Assembly (NCBI GenBank): GCA_937924755.1
Contig: CALEVZ010000013.1
Coordinates: forward strand, 62,001 to 126,000
Reading direction: 5' to 3'
Length of the DNA: 64,000 bases
DNA from: an uncultured bacterium
GTDB lineage: Bacteria; Acidobacteriota; Thermoanaerobaculia; Thermoanaerobaculales; Thermoanaerobaculaceae
Shown here in pieces: positions 50,531 through 58,443 of the stretch; position 1 is the stretch's first letter; the number at the start of each line of letters is the position of its first letter. The translations under genes and the position numbers were made by a program. The notes under the pieces were generated by a model, which did no database searches, was not told the DNA's origin, and saw nothing but the letters and a program-made list of their open reading frames with translations.

Positions 50531-50872
50531 GCTCAACCTTCTACTCGCCACAGAAGTCCGCCTCAACCCGGACTCCGTCCGGCGCCCTGGCGTGGCCCCG
50601 GCCGGGATCGGCGGCCCTGCCCCTCGCAGCGCGGTTGGATCGCAGCCTCCTCCTTACCTCTTCCCACCCCTCTCGGGCAAGCACCACTCGCGGCGCAGGC
50701 TGGATCTGGGTGATACAAAGGTTATCGTTGAAAGAAGAAGCCAGCCACTGTGACAGCAAATGAGATCAGCTTGCGAAATTGCGAAAACGTTGCGTTAAGC
50801 TTACACCAAGCTGACTGATACCCCCTAGGCAGGTGACAATTCCCTCCCCACAATCCTCTACGGAGGGAGCGC
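50531..50872. other. Intergenic control region before the hem operon
   Basis: About 340 bases between the divergent RlmL-like gene and hemA, more AT-rich than its surroundings from 50710 on. It holds three TTGCG repeats, an AGCTT/AAGCT inverted repeat and the hemA ribosome site CGGAGGGAG just before 50873. I could not fix a single promoter. A 72-codon minus-strand frame here (50541-50759) looks like chance. Confidence 0.6.
50771..50812 (+). promoter_or_regulatory. Candidate operator upstream of hemA: TTGCG repeats and inverted repeat
   Basis: TTGCGAAA occurs twice in tandem (50771-50778 and 50779-50786), and a third TTGCG follows at 50790-50794. Next comes AGCTT (50798-50802), five bases, then AAGCT (50808-50812). 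Such clustered repeats in an AT-rich control region look like regulator-binding sites. The regulator is unknown. Confidence 0.4.
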
Positions 50873-52087
50873 ATGCACCGCTTCGTCGTCCTGGGATGCA
50901 CGCACGCCACCACGTCCCCGGCGGAGGTCGCCAGCGCACGGGTCCCTCGCGCGTTTCTTCGAACCATCCAGGAATCCCTGGGCGCGCAGGAACTCGTTTA
51001 CCTGGAAACGTGTCACCGCACCGAGTGGTACCTGACCTACGAGGGCGAACTGTGCCCTGGTCGCCTGGTGATGGCGCTGGCTCGCCTGCTCCCCGCCCTC
51101 ACCCACGGCAACGCTTGCCTTCCGCCGCCGGAATCTTGTCTGGCCTTGCGCGGCCGCGAGGCGGCCCGGCACCTCTTTCGCGTCGCCGCCGCCCTGGATT
51201 CTCTGGCCCTCGGCGAGGCGCAGGTGCTGGGGCAGGTGAAGGAGGCCTTCCGGCAGGCCGTCCGGGAGGGGCTCGCCGGACCCCTCCTGCACACCCTCTT
51301 CGAGCAGTCATTCCGGGTAGCCAAGCGGATCCGCACCGAGACATCGCTGGCGCGCGGCTCGGTATCGCTGGTTTCCCTGGCGACCGGCCACCTGAGGAAG
51401 ATCCTCGCTACAGACTGCCGTGGCGTGGCCATCTTGGGTGCCGGAGAGATGGCCGAGCGCAGCGCCGAGCTTGTCCGCAAGCTGTCCAGCGAGACCGAAA
51501 TCGTCATCTTCAACCGCTCCCCCAAGCGGGCCGACGAGCTGGCGCGCCGGGTGGGGGGCGTCAGCCGACCGCTGGCTGACTTCCCGGGCCAGCGCCGCTT
51601 CGCCGTTGTCATTGCTGCCACATCGGCGGCGGATCCGCTGATCACCGCGACCACCGCGGTGGAACTGGCGCCGGTGGCGATCCTCGACCTCGGCCTGCCC
51701 GCCAACGCCACCCCCGACTGCGGCCAGATCCCTGGCGTCCAGCTCATCGACCAGGTGTCCCTCGGCGCCACCGCCCGGGCCAACCACGCCGCCCGCCGCG
51801 CCGATCTGGAGCGGGCCGAGGCTATGATCGAAGAACAGTTGGCCGAGCTGTCGGAGGAGGTGGTCGAGCACCAGCTTTCCCCGGTGGCGCGAAGCCTGGT
51901 GGCTGCCTTTGCCGAGGCCAGCCGGCGGGAGCTGGCGACCACCGGTTTGCCCGAGCATGAGCTCGACGCCGCGGTGCAGCGCTTGTCCCAGCGCCTGGTG
52001 CGCGTCCCCCTGCGTGGCCTGCGCGAAGTCGCCTCGCACCACTCCCCGGCGGTCCTCACCACCTTCCTCCAGGCGGTGAAGCGGTGA
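50873..52087 (+). CDS. hemA: Glutamyl-tRNA reductase
   Basis: First committed step of C5-pathway tetrapyrrole synthesis: reduces glutamyl-tRNA to glutamate-1-semialdehyde with NADPH. The 404-residue protein has the nucleophile Cys47 in YLETCHRTEWY. LFRVAAALDSLALGEAQVLGQVKEAF, a Rossmann segment VAILGAGEMAERSAELV and the C-terminal helical dimerisation domain follow. The ATG has CGGAGGGAG upstream. It leads an eight-gene run in which nearly every junction overlaps; its stop overlaps the hemC start. Confidence 0.96.
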   Translation: MHRFVVLGCTHATTSPAEVASARVPRAFLRTIQESLGAQELVYLETCHRTEWYLTYEGELCPGRLVMALARLLPALTHGNACLPPPESCLALRGREAARHLFRVAAALDSLALGEAQVLGQVKEAFRQAVREGLAGPLLHTLFEQSFRVAKRIRTETSLARGSVSLVSLATGHLRKILATDCRGVAILGAGEMAERSAELVRKLSSETEIVIFNRSPKRADELARRVGGVSRPLADFPGQRRFAVVIAATSAADPLITATTAVELAPVAILDLGLPANATPDCGQIPGVQLIDQVSLGATARANHAARRADLERAEAMIEEQLAELSEEVVEHQLSPVARSLVAAFAEASRRELATTGLPEHELDAAVQRLSQRLVRVPLRGLREVASHHSPAVLTTFLQAVKR

Positions 52088-52983
52088 TCCGCATCGGCAC
52101 CCGGGGCTCGGACCTCGCCCTCTGGCAGGCGCGCCACGTGGCCGCTCTGCTTGCCGAGCGGCTTTACCTCGAGACGGAGCTGGTGGTCATCGCCACCCGC
52201 GGCGACCTGGATCGCTCGCGGGCCCTCCACACGCTCCCAGAAACCGGTTTCTTCACCAAGGAGTTGCAGGCAGCGCTGGGGGATGAGCGGGTCGACCTGG
52301 TGGTTCACTCCCTCAAGGACCTCCCCATCGACGAACCCGACGGCCTGGTGCTGGCCGCGGTGCTGGAGCGGCAAGCCGTGCACGACGTGCTGGTCGCCCA
52401 TCCCGCCGCGGTCGGCTCCGGGGGCCTGGGCCTGTGCCCCGGCGCGCGGCTGGGCACCTCCTCCCTGCGGCGCGCCGCCCAGGCGTTGTCGCTGCAGCCG
52501 GACGTGACCATCGTGCCGCTGCGGGGCAACGTACCCACTCGCATCCGTCGGGTGCGCGACCGCGACGTGGATGCCACGGTGCTGGCCGCCGCGGGTGTTC
52601 AGCGTCTCGGCCTGAACCTGTCCCAACTGATCTGGCGGAAACTCCCGCTCGACTCCATGCTGCCGGCCCCCGGGCAGGGGGCGCTGGCCATCGAAGCGCG
52701 TTTGGGCAGCGGGCTGGCAGAGGTGGCAGCCCGGCTCGACAGCGCCGAGGCCCGGGAGGCCACCGCCGCCGAGCGGGCCGTGCTGCGGGGGTTGGGAGGC
52801 GGCTGCCACCTTCCCCTGGGGGCATGGGCCCGGCGCACACCGGCCGGCCTGGCGCTGGACGCGGTCCTAGGGGAGCTCGACCCCGCCTTGAGCCGGGCGA
52901 CCCTGCGACGAGCCTCCGCCTGCGCCGAAAGCGGCGAGGAGGCGTCATGCGCCGTGTTGGCCGCCCTGCGCGAGGGTCCATGA
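52084..52983 (+). CDS. hemC: Porphobilinogen deaminase
   Basis: Polymerises four porphobilinogens into hydroxymethylbilane. The 299-residue protein has IGTRGSDLALWQA, FTKELQAALGDERVDLVVHSLKDLP, GTSSLRRAAQ and LPAPGQGALAIEAR. The dipyrromethane cofactor cysteine is Cys241 in GGGCHLPLGAWA. The GTG start overlaps the hemA stop, and the stop overlaps the hemD start (ATGA), so the three are translationally coupled. Confidence 0.96.
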   Translation: MIRIGTRGSDLALWQARHVAALLAERLYLETELVVIATRGDLDRSRALHTLPETGFFTKELQAALGDERVDLVVHSLKDLPIDEPDGLVLAAVLERQAVHDVLVAHPAAVGSGGLGLCPGARLGTSSLRRAAQALSLQPDVTIVPLRGNVPTRIRRVRDRDVDATVLAAAGVQRLGLNLSQLIWRKLPLDSMLPAPGQGALAIEARLGSGLAEVAARLDSAEAREATAAERAVLRGLGGGCHLPLGAWARRTPAGLALDAVLGELDPALSRATLRRASACAESGEEASCAVLAALREGP

Positions 52984-53702
52984 GGGGCTGGGTGCTGGTG
53001 ACCCGCCCCGGTCACGAGCTGGAAACCCTGGCCGGCGCCCTGGCGGACCACGGCATGGAGGTGGTTCCCTTTCCGGTGTTGCAGGAAGTTGCAGTGGAGG
53101 ATGAGCCAGCATGGCAGCGGATGAGGGACCAGCTGGGCCGAATTGCCGCCCTCTTCGTGACTAGCCCGCGGGCCCCCCGTCACCTCACCGTGCAGGCGCA
53201 GCGACGGGGCGTGTGGCCTGCCCTGGCGCTCCTGCCCACCGCTGCGGTGGGCGTCGCCACCGCCCGGGCCTGCCGCCAGTGGGGGCTGCACGTGGAGCGG
53301 GAGGGCGGCGCGGGGGGGGAGGCGCTGGCCAAGGAGATGGCGGCGGCGCTCCACCCCGGTCAGTCAGTGCTCCACCCCACCGGCCGCCACCACCGGGAGG
53401 AGGCGTACACCGTTTTCGCCGCCGCCAGGATCGACGTCTGCACAGTGGAGGTGTACGAGATGCGGGAGAGCGAGGCCGACACTCTCCCCACCCTGCCGGA
53501 CGGGGCTCCGGCCGCCGTGCTGCTCACCAGCCCCAGGGCGGCAGAGGCGTACCTGCGGGCCGTTTCCTCGCAGGTGCTGCACGCGCCCCACTACGCCCTC
53601 GGCCCCACCACCGCCGCGGCGGCGGCCTCGCTGGGCCTGTCGCCGCGGACGTTGGCTCGACCGGATCCCCTGTTACTCGTGGAGGAGCTATGCAAGAGCT
53701 GA
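52980..53702 (+). CDS. hemD: Uroporphyrinogen-III synthase
   Basis: Cyclises hydroxymethylbilane with inversion of ring D. HemD proteins are poorly conserved. Here the 240-residue protein shows VLVTRPGHELETLAGALADHG, ALFVTSPRAPRHL, AVGVATARACRQWG and VLLTSPRAAEAYL, matching the two-lobed fold. The position between hemC and hemB adds support. The ATG overlaps the hemC stop, and the end overlaps the hemB start by 13 bases. Confidence 0.9.
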   Translation: MRGWVLVTRPGHELETLAGALADHGMEVVPFPVLQEVAVEDEPAWQRMRDQLGRIAALFVTSPRAPRHLTVQAQRRGVWPALALLPTAAVGVATARACRQWGLHVEREGGAGGEALAKEMAAALHPGQSVLHPTGRHHREEAYTVFAAARIDVCTVEVYEMRESEADTLPTLPDGAPAAVLLTSPRAAEAYLRAVSSQVLHAPHYALGPTTAAAAASLGLSPRTLARPDPLLLVEELCKS

Positions 53703-54676
53703 TCGTTCGCCCCCGCCGCCTGCGTTTTCACCCCCGCCTGCGGGACGCCGTGGCGCAGGCGCGCCTCGACCCTCGCCTGTTCGTCATGCCCCACTTCGTG
53801 CTCCCCCGCCCCGATGCCGTCGAGGAGATCGACGCCATGCCGGGCATTCGCCGGGAGGGGATCGAGCGCCTGCTGGCCACCGTGGAACAAGACTTGGAGC
53901 TGGGCATCCGCTCGGTGCTGCTTTTCGGCGTCCCCGGCGAAGAGGAGCCCAAGTTTCCCGACGGTCGTTCCGCCTACGCCGAGGACGCCCTCATCCCCGC
54001 CGCCGTGCGGGCCTTGAAGCAGCGTTTCGGCGACGAGCTGGTGGTGATGACCGACGTCTGCCTGTGCGCCTACACCGACCACGGCCACTGTGGGGTAATC
54101 GAAGGGGGGCGGGTGGCCAACGACCCCTCGTTGGCGCATCTGGCGCGCATGGCGGTGGCCCACGCCGCCGCCGGCGCCGATGTGGTGGCCCCCTCGGATA
54201 TGATGGATGGACGGGTGCTGGCCATTCGCGACGCCCTGGACGAGGCCGGGCTGGTGGACACGCCCATCATGAGCTACTCGGTGAAGTACGCCTCGGCCTA
54301 CTACGGGCCCTTCCGCGAGGCTGCCCACTCCGCCCCCCAGTTCGGTGACCGCAAGTCCTACCAGATGGACCCCCGCAACGGCCGCGAGGCCATCCTGGAG
54401 GCGCAGCTGGACGTGGAGGAGGGGGCGGATATCCTGATGGTCAAGCCCGGCCTGGCCTACCTGGACGTCCTGGCGGTCCTGAAGGAGCACTTCACCCAGC
54501 CCGTGGCGGTGTACAACGTGTCGGGGGAGTACTCCATGGTCAAGGCCGCCGCGGAGCGGGGCTGGATCGACGAGCGGCTGGTCACCCTGGAGAACCTGCA
54601 CGCCTTCCGCCGCGCCGGCGCCGATCTCATCATCACCTATCACGCCCGCCAGGTGCTGGCGGAGAAGTGGCTGTAA
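53690..54676 (+). CDS. hemB: Delta-aminolevulinic acid dehydratase (porphobilinogen synthase)
   Basis: Condenses two aminolevulinates into porphobilinogen. The 328-residue TIM barrel has two active-site lysines, Lys199 in SYSVKYASAYYGPF and Lys252 in ILMVKPGLAYLD. Cysteines 124, 126 and 134 in DVCLCAYTDHGHCG are the zinc-binding form of the metal site, so a Zn-dependent enzyme is likely. The ATG at 53690 has GGAGGAGC upstream and lies inside the end of hemD. Confidence 0.96.
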   Translation: MQELIVRPRRLRFHPRLRDAVAQARLDPRLFVMPHFVLPRPDAVEEIDAMPGIRREGIERLLATVEQDLELGIRSVLLFGVPGEEEPKFPDGRSAYAEDALIPAAVRALKQRFGDELVVMTDVCLCAYTDHGHCGVIEGGRVANDPSLAHLARMAVAHAAAGADVVAPSDMMDGRVLAIRDALDEAGLVDTPIMSYSVKYASAYYGPFREAAHSAPQFGDRKSYQMDPRNGREAILEAQLDVEEGADILMVKPGLAYLDVLAVLKEHFTQPVAVYNVSGEYSMVKAAAERGWIDERLVTLENLHAFRRAGADLIITYHARQVLAEKWL

Positions 54677-54680
54677 TTCC

Positions 54681-55982
54681 ATGGGTTCTCTGCCACAGAC
54701 AGTTTCCGAAGAGCTCTACCGGAGGGCTTGCCAGGTCCTCCCAGGGGGGGTGAACTCCCCCGTCCGGGCCTTTCGCGCCGTGGGCGGCGTGCCGCACTTT
54801 TACGCCTCCGCCTCCGGCGCCGCCTTCCAGGACGTGGACGGCAACCTCTTCATCGACTACGTCATGTCCTGGGGTTCCCTGATCCTCGGCCACGCCCACC
54901 CCCAGGTGGTGGCCGCCGTCGCCGCCGCCGCCGCCCGCGGCACCAGCTTCGGCGCCCCCTGCGCCCTGGAGGTGGAGCTGGCGGAGAGGGTCGTCGCCCT
55001 CTACCCGGGGTGCGAGATGGTGCGCTTCGTCTCCTCGGGCACCGAGGCGGTGATGGCGGCGGTGCGACTGGCTCGGGGGGCCACCGGTCGCAGCCGCATC
55101 CTGAAGTTCGACGGCTGCTACCACGGCCACGTGGATTCCCTCTTGGTCAGCGCCGGCTCCGGGCTCGCCACCTTTGGCACCCCCTCCTCGGCGGGAGTCC
55201 CCCCCGCCCTGGCGGAGCTGACCGTGGTGGTGCCCCTCGACGACGAGCAGGCTTTGGCGGCGGCCCTTAAGCGCCACGGCGGCGAGCTCGCGGCGGTGAT
55301 TGTCGAGCCGGTGCCGGCCAACGCCGGCCTCCTGCAACAGCGCCGCGAATTCCTCGCCGCCCTGGTGGAGGGGGCGCGCCGCTGCGGCGCCCTGGTGATT
55401 TTCGATGAGGTGATCTCCGGCTTTCGCCTGGGGCCAGGGGGAGCGGCCGCCCACTACGGGTTGACCCCCGATCTAGCCACCTTCGGCAAGGTAATCGGCG
55501 GGGGGTTACCGGTGGGCGCCTACGGTGGTCGTCGCGATCTCATGGAGCAGGTGGCGCCGCTGGGCCCGGTGTACCAAGCCGGCACCCTCTCCGGCAACCC
55601 GGTGGCCATGGCGGCCGGCGTGGCGACGTTGGATTGCCTGGAGCGTGAGGCGGGCTGGGCACAGTTGGAGCGGAGCGGGCAGGAGCTGGAGGAACGGGTG
55701 CAGATGGTGCTGGAGCGGGGCGGCTACCCGACGTCCTTCGTGCGTCTGGGGTCGCTCTTCTGGCTGAGCCTCCAGGAGGGTCCCGCCCCCCGCCGCCTGG
55801 ATGCCATCCGGCGGGACGGGGTGGACCGCTACGCCGTCCTCCATCGGGCGCTGCGAGACCGGGGCGTCTACCTGGCTCCCTCGGCGTACGAAGTAGGGTT
55901 CCTCTCCACCGCCCACACCGAGGAGCACCTGGAGCGCACCGCGGCCGCCCTGGGTGCTGCCCTGGAGGAGGCGTGGCGGTGA
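54681..55982 (+). CDS. hemL: Glutamate-1-semialdehyde 2,1-aminomutase
   Basis: PLP enzyme turning glutamate-1-semialdehyde into 5-aminolevulinate, pairing with HemA. The 433-residue protein has GGVNSPVRAFRAVGG, VRFVSSGTEAVMAAVRLARG, FDEVISGFRL and the PLP lysine at residue 270 in LATFGKVIGGGLPVGAYGG. It starts 4 bases after the hemB stop. Its end overlaps hemE. Confidence 0.96.
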   Translation: MGSLPQTVSEELYRRACQVLPGGVNSPVRAFRAVGGVPHFYASASGAAFQDVDGNLFIDYVMSWGSLILGHAHPQVVAAVAAAAARGTSFGAPCALEVELAERVVALYPGCEMVRFVSSGTEAVMAAVRLARGATGRSRILKFDGCYHGHVDSLLVSAGSGLATFGTPSSAGVPPALAELTVVVPLDDEQALAAALKRHGGELAAVIVEPVPANAGLLQQRREFLAALVEGARRCGALVIFDEVISGFRLGPGGAAAHYGLTPDLATFGKVIGGGLPVGAYGGRRDLMEQVAPLGPVYQAGTLSGNPVAMAAGVATLDCLEREAGWAQLERSGQELEERVQMVLERGGYPTSFVRLGSLFWLSLQEGPAPRRLDAIRRDGVDRYAVLHRALRDRGVYLAPSAYEVGFLSTAHTEEHLERTAAALGAALEEAWR

Positions 55983-57001
55983 GGGCGGGCCGGTTCCTGG
56001 CGGCCTGCCGCCGCCAGCCGGTGCACCCCCCGCCGGTGTGGGTGATGCGCCAGGCCGGGCGTTACCTCCCCGAGTACCTGCGGGTGCGCGAGCAGGCAGG
56101 GTCTTTTCTCGCCCTCTGCCGCAACCCCGAGCTGGCCGCCGAGGTGACGCTACAGCCCATTCGCCGCTTCGGCCTCGACGCTGCCATCGTGTTTTCGGAC
56201 ATCCTACAGCCCCTCACCTGCCTGGGGGTACAGTTCGAGTTCTCCGAGGAGGGGGGACCGCGGCTTCCCTCCCCCCTAAAGACGCCCCGGCAGTGGGCCC
56301 GCCTGAGCGCGTGCACCAACAGCTCGGACGCTGCCCTGGTGGCCGAGACGGTGGCGCGGGTGCGCGCCGCCCTCCCCGAAGATGTGGCTCTCATCGCCTT
56401 TTGCGGCGCCCCCTGGACGCTGGCCTCCTACCTGATCGAGGGGGCCACGTCGCGGGAGCACGCCCACGCCAAGGCGGCGCTGTGGGAGCATCCCAGGGAG
56501 CTGGAGGCCCTCCTCGAACTTCTTGCCGAGACCATGGCCGGCTACCTCGAGACCCTGGTGCGCGCCGGCGCCGACGCCGTCCAGGTGTTCGACTCCTGGG
56601 CTGGCACCCTCGCCGCCCCCCTGTATCGGGACTTCGCCGCTCCCGCCGTGGCGAGGCTGATGCAACGCCTCGCCAGTGCCGCGCTTCCCCGAATTCTCTA
56701 CGCCGGCGGGGCGAGTCACCTGCTGCCGGTCCTCGCCGATATCCCCTGCGAGGTGGTGGGTGTGGACTGGCGCGTGCCCCTTTCGGCCGCGGCCCGGGCG
56801 CTGCCCGGTCGGGCCATCCAGGGCAATCTGGATCCCGCCGCCCTGCTGGCCTCTCCCCCGACGGTACGGCGGGCGACCCGGGGGATGATGGCCGAAGCTC
56901 CCCCGGCGGGCTGGATCGCCAACCTGGGCCACGGCATCCTGCCGGACACTCCGGTGGACAGCGTCCACGTGTTCCTGGAGACAATTCGGGAGGCGGCGTG
57001 A
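55979..57001 (+). CDS. hemE: Uroporphyrinogen decarboxylase
   Basis: Removes four carboxyls from uroporphyrinogen III to give coproporphyrinogen III. The 340-residue barrel has VWVMRQAGRYLPEYLRVRE near the N-terminus with the substrate-binding arginines, FSDILQPL, FCGAPWTLASYLIEG, QVFDSWAG and the C-terminal NLGHGILPDTP with its histidine. I prefer GTG 55979, seven bases after AGGAGG and overlapping the hemL stop (GTGA). GTG 55973 is too close to that site. Confidence 0.96.
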   Translation: MRAGRFLAACRRQPVHPPPVWVMRQAGRYLPEYLRVREQAGSFLALCRNPELAAEVTLQPIRRFGLDAAIVFSDILQPLTCLGVQFEFSEEGGPRLPSPLKTPRQWARLSACTNSSDAALVAETVARVRAALPEDVALIAFCGAPWTLASYLIEGATSREHAHAKAALWEHPRELEALLELLAETMAGYLETLVRAGADAVQVFDSWAGTLAAPLYRDFAAPAVARLMQRLASAALPRILYAGGASHLLPVLADIPCEVVGVDWRVPLSAAARALPGRAIQGNLDPAALLASPPTVRRATRGMMAEAPPAGWIANLGHGILPDTPVDSVHVFLETIREAA

Positions 57002-58443
57002 GCGCCATCGCGGCACCGCCCGCTCGCCCGACCACGGCCGATGGCCCGGCCTCCCAGGTGGATTTCGCCTCCATCACCCCCGAGCTCCTCGCCCGCTACG
57101 ACCGTCCCGGTCCCCGCTACACCTCCTACCCGACAGCGCCCCAGTTTCAGCCTGACTTCTCCACGAGTGACTACCGCGCCGCCCTGGCCCGGGCGGCCGC
57201 CCGCTCTGCCGAGCCCCTGTCCCTGTATGTTCACATTCCCTTCTGCCAGGAGCGCTGCACCTACTGCGGCTGCAACGTGGTGATCGCCCGGCGGCGGGGG
57301 ATCGAGGAGAGCTATCTGAAGGCCGTGGAGGCCGAGCTGGAGCTGCTGGCCAACGCCCTCGGCCAGCGCCGGCAGGTGGCCCAGCTCCACTGGGGGGGCG
57401 GCACGCCCACCTTCCTGACCCCATCCCAGTGCCGCCGCCTGCACACCGCCGTCACCCGGCACTTCGAGCTCCTGCCCGGCGCCGAGGTGGCCGTGGAGGT
57501 GGATCCCTGCGTCACCACCGACGAGCACCTGACCACCCTGCGAAAGCTGGGGTTCAACCGCATCTCCATGGGTCTGCAGGATCTCGATGCCACAGTGCAG
57601 GCCGCGGTGAGACGAGTGCAGTCGCTGGAGCTGACCCTTCACCAGGTGCAGCTAGCCCGCCGGCTGGGGTTCGCCTCGGTCAATCTGGATCTCATCTACG
57701 GCCTGCCGCACCAGACGCCGGACGGCTTTGCCCACACCGTGAAGCAGGTCATCACGCTCTTCGCTCCCGACCGGGTGGCGGTATTCTCCTACGCCCACGT
57801 GCCCTGGCTCAAGCCCCACCAGAGGGCCCTGGAGGCGTTCCGCCTGCCCCGCGGCTGGGAGAAATTTCTCATCTTCCGCGCCGCCGCGGAAGAGTTCCTC
57901 CAGGCGGGCTACACCTTCATCGGCATGGACCACTTCGCCCGGCCCGAGGACGAGCTGGCCCGCGCCCTCAAGACCGGCACCCTGCACCGCAACTTCATGG
58001 GGTACACGCTCCAGCCGGGGAGCGACCTGTTGGGGGTGGGTGTCACCTCCATCGGCGACGTGGCGGGCTGCTACGTTCAGAACGAGAAGCACCTCGCCCG
58101 CTTTGGTCGTGCCGTCCTGGCCGGCGACTTTGCCGTCGAGCGGGGCCGGCGTCGGACCGCCGAGGATGAGCTGCGCGGCGCCGTCATTCGCCGGCTCATC
58201 TGCACCTTCGCCCTGTCCTTCGACTGGCTCGGCGAGCGCTTCGGCGTCGACGCGCACGATTTCTTTGCCGAGGAGCTCGCCGAACTGCAGCGCAACTTCG
58301 TGGCCGACGGCCTGGTGGCGGTGGAGGCGGGCGGCGTGCGCGTGCTTCCCCGCGGCCGCCTCTTCATCCGCAACATCTGCATGGTCTTCGATGCCTACCT
58401 GCGGGCCGGCACAGGGACCGCGATGTACTCCCGCACCGTTTGA
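56998..58443 (+). CDS. hemN: Oxygen-independent coproporphyrinogen III oxidase (radical SAM)
   Basis: Converts coproporphyrinogen III to protoporphyrinogen IX anaerobically. The 481-residue radical SAM enzyme has the cluster motif PFCQERCTYCGC with Cys 83, 87, 90 and the extra 92 typical of true HemN. YVHIPF precedes it, and LHWGGGTPTFLTPSQ, EVDPCVTTDEHL, LDLIYGLPHQT and YTFIGMDHFA follow. These features separate it from HemW-like paralogues. The GTG overlaps the hemE stop. Confidence 0.96.
   Translation: MSAIAAPPARPTTADGPASQVDFASITPELLARYDRPGPRYTSYPTAPQFQPDFSTSDYRAALARAAARSAEPLSLYVHIPFCQERCTYCGCNVVIARRRGIEESYLKAVEAELELLANALGQRRQVAQLHWGGGTPTFLTPSQCRRLHTAVTRHFELLPGAEVAVEVDPCVTTDEHLTTLRKLGFNRISMGLQDLDATVQAAVRRVQSLELTLHQVQLARRLGFASVNLDLIYGLPHQTPDGFAHTVKQVITLFAPDRVAVFSYAHVPWLKPHQRALEAFRLPRGWEKFLIFRAAAEEFLQAGYTFIGMDHFARPEDELARALKTGTLHRNFMGYTLQPGSDLLGVGVTSIGDVAGCYVQNEKHLARFGRAVLAGDFAVERGRRRTAEDELRGAVIRRLICTFALSFDWLGERFGVDAHDFFAEELAELQRNFVADGLVAVEAGGVRVLPRGRLFIRNICMVFDAYLRAGTGTAMYSRTV

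Noticed and set aside
50541-50759. A 72-codon minus-strand frame upstream of hemA
   Set aside because: TTG start, no ribosome site, Arg-rich without recognisable features; the region looks like a control region.
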